A stretch of DNA of 64,000 bases from positions 1-64,000 of the forward strand of contig NZ_WHNZ01000042.1 of NCBI RefSeq assembly GCF_013141725.1. Reading direction: 5' to 3'. Under the pieces are notes generated by a model. The model was not told the DNA's origin. It did not search any database and worked only from the letters and a program-made list of their open reading frames with translations. Positions within the stretch are counted from its first letter, which is position 1. Every line of letters starts with the position of its first letter. The stretch comes from Paenibacillus planticolens (GTDB lineage: Bacteria; Bacillota; Bacilli; Paenibacillales; NBRC-103111). Shown here in pieces: positions 60,052-64,000 of this stretch. The position numbers and the translations under genes were made by a program.

Positions 60052-61170
60052 ATGAATTCCGAAAATCAATTGCCCAAATCCTCTCCGGAAGAGAAGGGGA
60101 TCAATGGAAGTAAATTGCAGCTAGCTTTCCGGCTGCTGGATCATGAAGTGAAAGCCGGCAATATTCCTGGTGGCGTGGCACTCGTTGGCCGGAATCATGC
60201 CATAGTTGGAACCTATGCGGCAGGATATTCCATTGTTTCTGATCAAACGAAGCTGCAGGTGACGGAAGATACGATTTATGATTGTGCCTCCTTGACTAAA
60301 GTGATGGCGACACTGCCGCTAATTTTACAGCTCATCGAACGCGGCGAGCTTCGGCTTAGGGATCACATCTCCCGATATTTCCCCCAGTTCTCGGCGAATG
60401 GGAAGGATGATGTGACGGTGATGCATTTGCTGACTCACACTTCCGGGTTTAAGAACTATAAAGATTTGCATTCACATGGTTGGACGCCGGAGCAGATCAA
60501 GGCAGCCGTACTAGGAGAAAGCTTGACCTACCCTTGCGGCGCTGGCTATATGTACAGTGATATCAATTATATTATTCTGGGTGAATTGGCTGCGCTGCTG
60601 TATCGTTTGCCGCTTGATGAGGCGGCGCGCCGTTATGTATTCGATCCGCTTGGGATGCGCGATACGGGTTATCGCCCTGCTACGGCGTTGCAGCCGCGAA
60701 TCGCAGCTACCGAGTTCATGAACGGCGCCTACCGCTGGGGCGAGGTGCACGATGAGAATGCGTGGGCGATGGGCGGCGTCAGCGGTCATGCGGGAGTATT
60801 CTCGACGGCGGAAGATGTGGCGAAATATGCGGCTATGTGGCTTAGCAACGGGCAGCTCGCCGCTGGCGGCCATGTGCTTTCAAGCGCATCTATTGCGGCA
60901 GCGACGCGCAATTATACGGAAGGTATGGCGAGTGCAAACCGCGGACTAGGTTGGGTACGGAAGGGTGATGCTTGGGACGCTTCCGGCGATTTGTTTTCGC
61001 CACAGAGCTATGGCCACACGGGCTTTACGGGGACTAGCGTATGGCTGGACCCGGAGAGAAGCGTTTTTGCGGTGCTGCTGACCAACCGGGTGCACTTTGG
61101 ACGTGAGAAGTCCGTTGTGCGGCTGCGGGATTGCTTTCATAATGCGGTTGCCGCATCCATTGAATGTTAG
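60052..61170 (+). CDS. Beta-lactamase-fold serine hydrolase
   Basis: 372 residues, class C-like fold without signal peptide. SxxK: CASLTKVM; YxN: YSDINY; the third motif HTGFTGTS (HTG). LPKSSPEEKGINGSKLQLAF opens as in EstB-like esterases and D-Ala carboxypeptidases. It may be an esterase or a peptidoglycan-precursor peptidase; lack of a signal favours an intracellular esterase. AAGGAGG precedes ATG. Ends 9 bases before the phosphotransferase start. Confidence 0.9.
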   Translation: MNSENQLPKSSPEEKGINGSKLQLAFRLLDHEVKAGNIPGGVALVGRNHAIVGTYAAGYSIVSDQTKLQVTEDTIYDCASLTKVMATLPLILQLIERGELRLRDHISRYFPQFSANGKDDVTVMHLLTHTSGFKNYKDLHSHGWTPEQIKAAVLGESLTYPCGAGYMYSDINYIILGELAALLYRLPLDEAARRYVFDPLGMRDTGYRPATALQPRIAATEFMNGAYRWGEVHDENAWAMGGVSGHAGVFSTAEDVAKYAAMWLSNGQLAAGGHVLSSASIAAATRNYTEGMASANRGLGWVRKGDAWDASGDLFSPQSYGHTGFTGTSVWLDPERSVFAVLLTNRVHFGREKSVVRLRDCFHNAVAASIEC

Positions 61171-61179
61171 GGGGAAATT

Positions 61180-62181
61180 ATGCAAGATCAATTCGAGGAG
61201 CTGCTAAGCAATTATTTTCAGCAACCGATCTATGAAATCGAAACTGTGCCATTTGGACTGACCAATGTAACTAGAATAGTAAAAATAAATGGTGAGAACT
61301 ATATCCTCCGGATTTACAATCTTCATACCAAACATATAGAAAGCATCGAATTGGAATCAAAGATTACAACATTTTTAAGTCAAGGCTCTCTTTCCTTTCA
61401 AGTACCTGTTTTCATTCCAACACGAACAGGAGATAGGTTTGTACGATTATCTGACGGGTCGTTAGGTGCTGTTGTATCCTATCTAGATGGAAGTATTCAT
61501 CACATTTCAAACATAGAGGATGCAGCCGAAATTGGACGTGTTGCCGGCGAAATCACGCACGCACTTCGTCAATGCGACATAAATCAGCTCAATTATAGCG
61601 GAATATCATTTTCGGATATGTACAGGCTTCACCCTTTAGCTAATCGCCAGGCAATAGCAGCTTTTATGGAAAATCCTTCGTTTCACATCCCTGAATCGAG
61701 TTTGGATTTTTATCACGAAATGGTCGTATCGATCGATATGAACGCTTGCAAATTGAAAGAGCTGCCCGTTCAGCTTGTACATCATGATTTATTAATCTTC
61801 AATTTGTTGTCCCAAAACAATCGGATTTGCGGAGTTCTGGATTTTGACTTCCTATCCCTCGACACCAGCTTTATGGAGTTTACGATTTGCCTGAATCATA
61901 TTCTTCAAATGACGGATGGTTCTATGGAAATGGCGGAAGCTTTTGTTAAGAGCTATTCCGTTTACCGGAAACACACCCTTCTAGAATTAGAACAATTGCA
62001 GAATCTGACTCAAGTGTATCATCTTGCTGTCCTGCATATTTATGTCGGTCAGCATAATGCAGGCGTAGACATTGAACAAAACTTCAACTACATTCTCAAG
62101 CAGTTCATAACCAGAAATGAATGGTTGAACAAGCATCGTATAGAAGTACAACAGATGCTCGTGTATTACTTGGTGGAGTAA
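61180..62181 (+). CDS. Aminoglycoside/homoserine-type phosphotransferase
   Basis: 333 residues, protein-kinase-like APH fold. N-terminal lobe: GLTNVTRIVKINGENYILRIYN (in parts); Brenner motif LVHHDLLIFNLL; DFG-like VLDFDFLSLD. The family includes aminoglycoside, homoserine and choline kinases. Substrate not predictable. GGGGGAAA precedes the ATG and it follows the serine hydrolase in one transcript. Confidence 0.85.
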   Translation: MQDQFEELLSNYFQQPIYEIETVPFGLTNVTRIVKINGENYILRIYNLHTKHIESIELESKITTFLSQGSLSFQVPVFIPTRTGDRFVRLSDGSLGAVVSYLDGSIHHISNIEDAAEIGRVAGEITHALRQCDINQLNYSGISFSDMYRLHPLANRQAIAAFMENPSFHIPESSLDFYHEMVVSIDMNACKLKELPVQLVHHDLLIFNLLSQNNRICGVLDFDFLSLDTSFMEFTICLNHILQMTDGSMEMAEAFVKSYSVYRKHTLLELEQLQNLTQVYHLAVLHIYVGQHNAGVDIEQNFNYILKQFITRNEWLNKHRIEVQQMLVYYLVE

Positions 62182-62345
62182 GGGAACTTCAGGGCGCTAT
62201 TTTTCCAAAAACAGCCTTTTTGAGTGATGAGAGGGAACTATGGTCCGCTATTTCACCACTCTGGACACCTATTTGGACAATAGAGGTGAAATAAGTCCCT
62301 GCAGTTCCCTCAAACCCACGAATTATCACTTTTCCTTGAAATAAG
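62182..62345 (+). repeat. Family B intergenic repeat
   Basis: GGGAACTTCAGGGCGCTATTT, GGGAACTATGGTCCGCTATTTCACC (in parts) and inverse forms GCAGTTCCCTC, GGAATTCCCTT. Same family as 41985-42180. Four blocks about 50-60 bases apart. Confidence 0.65.
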
Positions 62346-62417
62346 GGAATGGAATTCCCTTATTCAGGCGGGGCATTCATCTGAGTCATATCTTACGGAA
62401 TGAAGGTGCAGAAAGAA

Positions 62418-62837
62418 ATGAGTACGCTAACTAGAGCAATTTTGCTTGCAGCTAAAGCGCATGACGGTCAAACCGATAAGGGTGGAAACCCATACATTCT
62501 ACATCCGATCCGGTTAGCGAGCAGAGCGAAAACGACGGAGGAGTCCATTGTAGCCGTTTTGCACGATGTCGTAGAGGATTCCAATGTGACGTTGTTTGAC
62601 TTGAAAAATGAAGGGTTCAGCTTGAACGTCATTGAAGCTCTGGATTGTTTGACAAGGAGAGCGGATGAAACGTATGAAGGATTTATCAAGCGAATCAAAG
62701 TTAATCCGCTTGCATCGAAAGTAAAGCTCCTGGATCTCGAGGATAATTGCGATTTAAGCCGAATTCCGCAGCCTACTGATGCTGACTATGCGAGAATCGA
62801 TACATATAAAAAAGCCATTGCCGAGTTAAAGTTTTAA
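62418..62837 (+). CDS. HD-domain hydrolase (Mesh1/SpoT-like)
   Basis: 139 residues from ATG 62418 (AAGGTG 10 bases upstream); ATG 62400 is alternative. HD_4 domain of (p)ppGpp hydrolases: LAAKAHDGQTDKGGNPYILHP, VLHDVVEDS and KLLDLEDNCDLSR. H-HD-D metal ligands present. Small stand-alone alarmone hydrolases of this kind are known; the substrate may be ppGpp or another nucleotide. Confidence 0.85.
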   Translation: MSTLTRAILLAAKAHDGQTDKGGNPYILHPIRLASRAKTTEESIVAVLHDVVEDSNVTLFDLKNEGFSLNVIEALDCLTRRADETYEGFIKRIKVNPLASKVKLLDLEDNCDLSRIPQPTDADYARIDTYKKAIAELKF

Positions 62838-62913
62838 AATAGGCATTTGTCACGCATCCATTTCAATCGAATAGTATGATTGCATACATGTGATAACGAT
62901 TGGAGTGAAAACG

Positions 62914-63543
62914 GTGACAGACCCCTATGTGGAGTACAAGAGACCGGATCTTCAATATTTCTTTGATCTGAACACAAACCGCTTAAAGACCAGAAACGCA
63001 GAGAATTTCATTAATCGGCTAGGACGGGATAATTTAAATACGCTAGGCAACGTTTCGCTGCTTGATATTTATTTGAGCAGGGGACGTGTCGTGGAACCGC
63101 ACTATCATCAAAATGCGTCTGAGCTGGTGTATTGCATAGCGGGTTCAGCCATGGTCTCTCTCATTAACCCGTTTACGAATCAACTTACAACGGTTACCAT
63201 TACACCCGGCCAAGTCGCGAATATCCCGCAAGGCTGGTGGCATTGGGAAGTAGCGTTAGAGGATCAAACGCATTTGCTCGCCATCTTTGATGCTCCTTAT
63301 CCGGAGTATATTTTCGGGTCCGACCTTCTGACCAAAACGCCGATTGAAGTACTTGCACACACGTATTGCTTAGACCCTGCTCTGTTGAGGAAAGCGCTGG
63401 AACCTCTCCATAACGAGACCATCGTTATCGGGCCGACGGATGAGTGCTTGCAGAAATCGACACAACAGCAGCAACAACAGCAGGTGAATGCGCATCATTA
63501 TTACCCGCAAGGACAATATTACTACGGGCATCCGAATTACTGA
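62914..63543 (+). CDS. Cupin-domain protein with Gln/Tyr-rich tail
   Basis: 209 residues from GTG 62914, 7-8 bases after TTGGAGTG. Residues 50-140 are a cupin: VEPHYHQNASELVYCIAG and IPQGWWHWEVALED. Metal ligands His, His, Glu, His are present. The tail (QQQQQQVNAHHYYPQGQYYYGHPNY, in parts) is low-complexity and Tyr/His-rich, typical of surface or spore-coat proteins. Similar to oxalate-decarboxylase-like spore proteins, but without close assignment. Confidence 0.8.
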   Translation: MTDPYVEYKRPDLQYFFDLNTNRLKTRNAENFINRLGRDNLNTLGNVSLLDIYLSRGRVVEPHYHQNASELVYCIAGSAMVSLINPFTNQLTTVTITPGQVANIPQGWWHWEVALEDQTHLLAIFDAPYPEYIFGSDLLTKTPIEVLAHTYCLDPALLRKALEPLHNETIVIGPTDECLQKSTQQQQQQQVNAHHYYPQGQYYYGHPNY

Positions 63544-63554
63544 GTAAAGCCAAA

Positions 63555-63596
63555 AGAAGAGCACCCTGTTCCTTTAGGAATGAGGGTGCTTTTTCC
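63555..63596. terminator. Terminator between cupin and basic-tail genes
   Basis: AGCACCCT / AGGGTGCT stem with inner TTCC / GGAA, then TTTTTCC. Confidence 0.8.
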
Positions 63597-63605
63597 AACT
63601 CAAAG

Positions 63606-63998
63606 CTATTTGCGGGTAAAGGTTAAAAGAGGCTTAACCTTATTTATTGGCGTAGCTCTTTTTTTTGTTTTTTTCACTTTGATGCGGGTGGTACGAAGCT
63701 TGCTTTTGGATTTCAATCGCGTCGCTTTCTTTTTTAGAGATACAATCCTAAGTCCTCTGCGTTTGCTTTTGAGCGCGCGTAAGCGTGGTTTTCTTTTCCG
63801 TTTTCGAACGGCGATGGGTGGCTGTTGGGCGGCGAAGTCCAGGGAAGCCAGTGACTCTGGAACATCTATTGGATTTGTTGACTCTAATGAACCTAATGCA
63901 TCCACCAAGCCGATTGAACTAAGCATGCCGAAATGGATAGGCTGAATGCCAAGTGCTTCATAAGTCGTTTTTACCATGGGATCGCGAAAAACTGTCAT
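63606..63998 (-). CDS. Protein with very basic histone-like tail, maybe partial
   Basis: At least 130 residues; the first Met visible lies 2 bases from the window end, so the true start may be outside. Residues 1-60 are ordinary (MTVFRDPMVKTTYEALGIQP), residues 65-130 hold about 28 Lys/Arg and end KPLLTFTRK. Tails like this are found in spore-coat or DNA/RNA-binding proteins. No family recognised. Confidence 0.55.
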   Translation of the reverse strand: MTVFRDPMVKTTYEALGIQPIHFGMLSSIGLVDALGSLESTNPIDVPESLASLDFAAQQPPIAVRKRKRKPRLRALKSKRRGLRIVSLKKKATRLKSKSKLRTTRIKVKKTKKRATPINKVKPLLTFTRK

Positions 63999-64000
63999 TT

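Noticed and set aside
1..64000. tRNA or rRNA genes
   Set aside because: No cloverleaf with GGTTCRA-type arm or rRNA stretch noticed on either strand; a tRNAscan-SE run would settle it.

Overview
The window looks like chromosome from a spore-forming Firmicute, most probably a Paenibacillus. Reasons seen in the sequence: a three-gene spore germinant receptor operon (GerA/GerB/GerC type), a YheC/YheD-type spore ATP-grasp protein, two sporulation-kinase-like histidine kinases, strong AGGAGG Shine-Dalgarno sites, sigma-A promoters with 17-18 base spacers, moderate GC, and many sugar-uptake and carbohydrate genes. The genus is inference. I saw no rRNA, tRNA, CRISPR array or prophage structural genes.

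Layout. 0-5 kb: DUF1904 protein, NlpC/P60 peptidase, metallo-hydrolase, a 46-residue zinc-ribbon protein, a DHA2 drug exporter and a GntR regulator with a perfect 20-bp palindrome at its promoter. 5-11 kb: phospholipase-C-like protein, FAD oxidoreductase, an MFS gene cut off and joined in frame to a HIT gene, catechol dioxygenase CatE, the spore ATP-grasp protein and a DUF817 membrane protein. 11-17 kb: a four-gene operon of secretion adaptor, MacB-like ATPase, FtsX-like permease and a large exported protein. 17-21 kb: an ECF41 sigma factor with its partner carboxymuconolactone decarboxylase behind an ECF41-type promoter, a methyltransferase and a GH43 glycosidase. 21-25 kb: the germination operon with a likely sigma-G promoter. 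25-31 kb: aldo/keto reductase, KinB-like kinase, then an M29 aminopeptidase-TetR-GNAT operon. 31-39 kb: GrpB, a methyltransferase, then a LacI-controlled sugar ABC importer with a Gfo/Idh/MocA oxidoreductase; the importer is preceded by a 28-bp perfect palindrome and a near-consensus cre site. 39-42 kb: an XRE-cupin regulator divergent from tdh-kbl (threonine to glycine).

42-49 kb: a glucose/sorbosone dehydrogenase lipoprotein, an orphan fabF with a GC-rich core, an MmyB-like regulator that seems to start at CTG, several tiny genes, and an AlaX-like alanyl-tRNA editing protein. 49-50.4 kb is the most unusual part: a 133-bp decayed copy of the alaX tail, then a lone tyrosine recombinase enclosed by a perfect 24-bp inverted repeat whose own structure (7-bp arms around a 6-bp core) resembles a recombinase crossover site. 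This could be a self-inverting switch or a minimal mobile element, and it sits just upstream of an HD-GYP c-di-GMP phosphodiesterase and a chemoreceptor. 52-64 kb: a PAS kinase, a 1230-residue secreted phosphoesterase carrying both a cohesin-like and a dockerin domain, a CGNR regulator, DinB, serine hydrolase, a kinase-like phosphotransferase, an HD hydrolase, a cupin and a protein with a very basic tail.

Two families of non-coding repeats lie between genes: family A at 1-146, 10018-10250 and 31053-31330, and family B at 41985-42180 and 62182-62345. Open frames inside family A translate to similar peptides and would be easy to mistake for genes.
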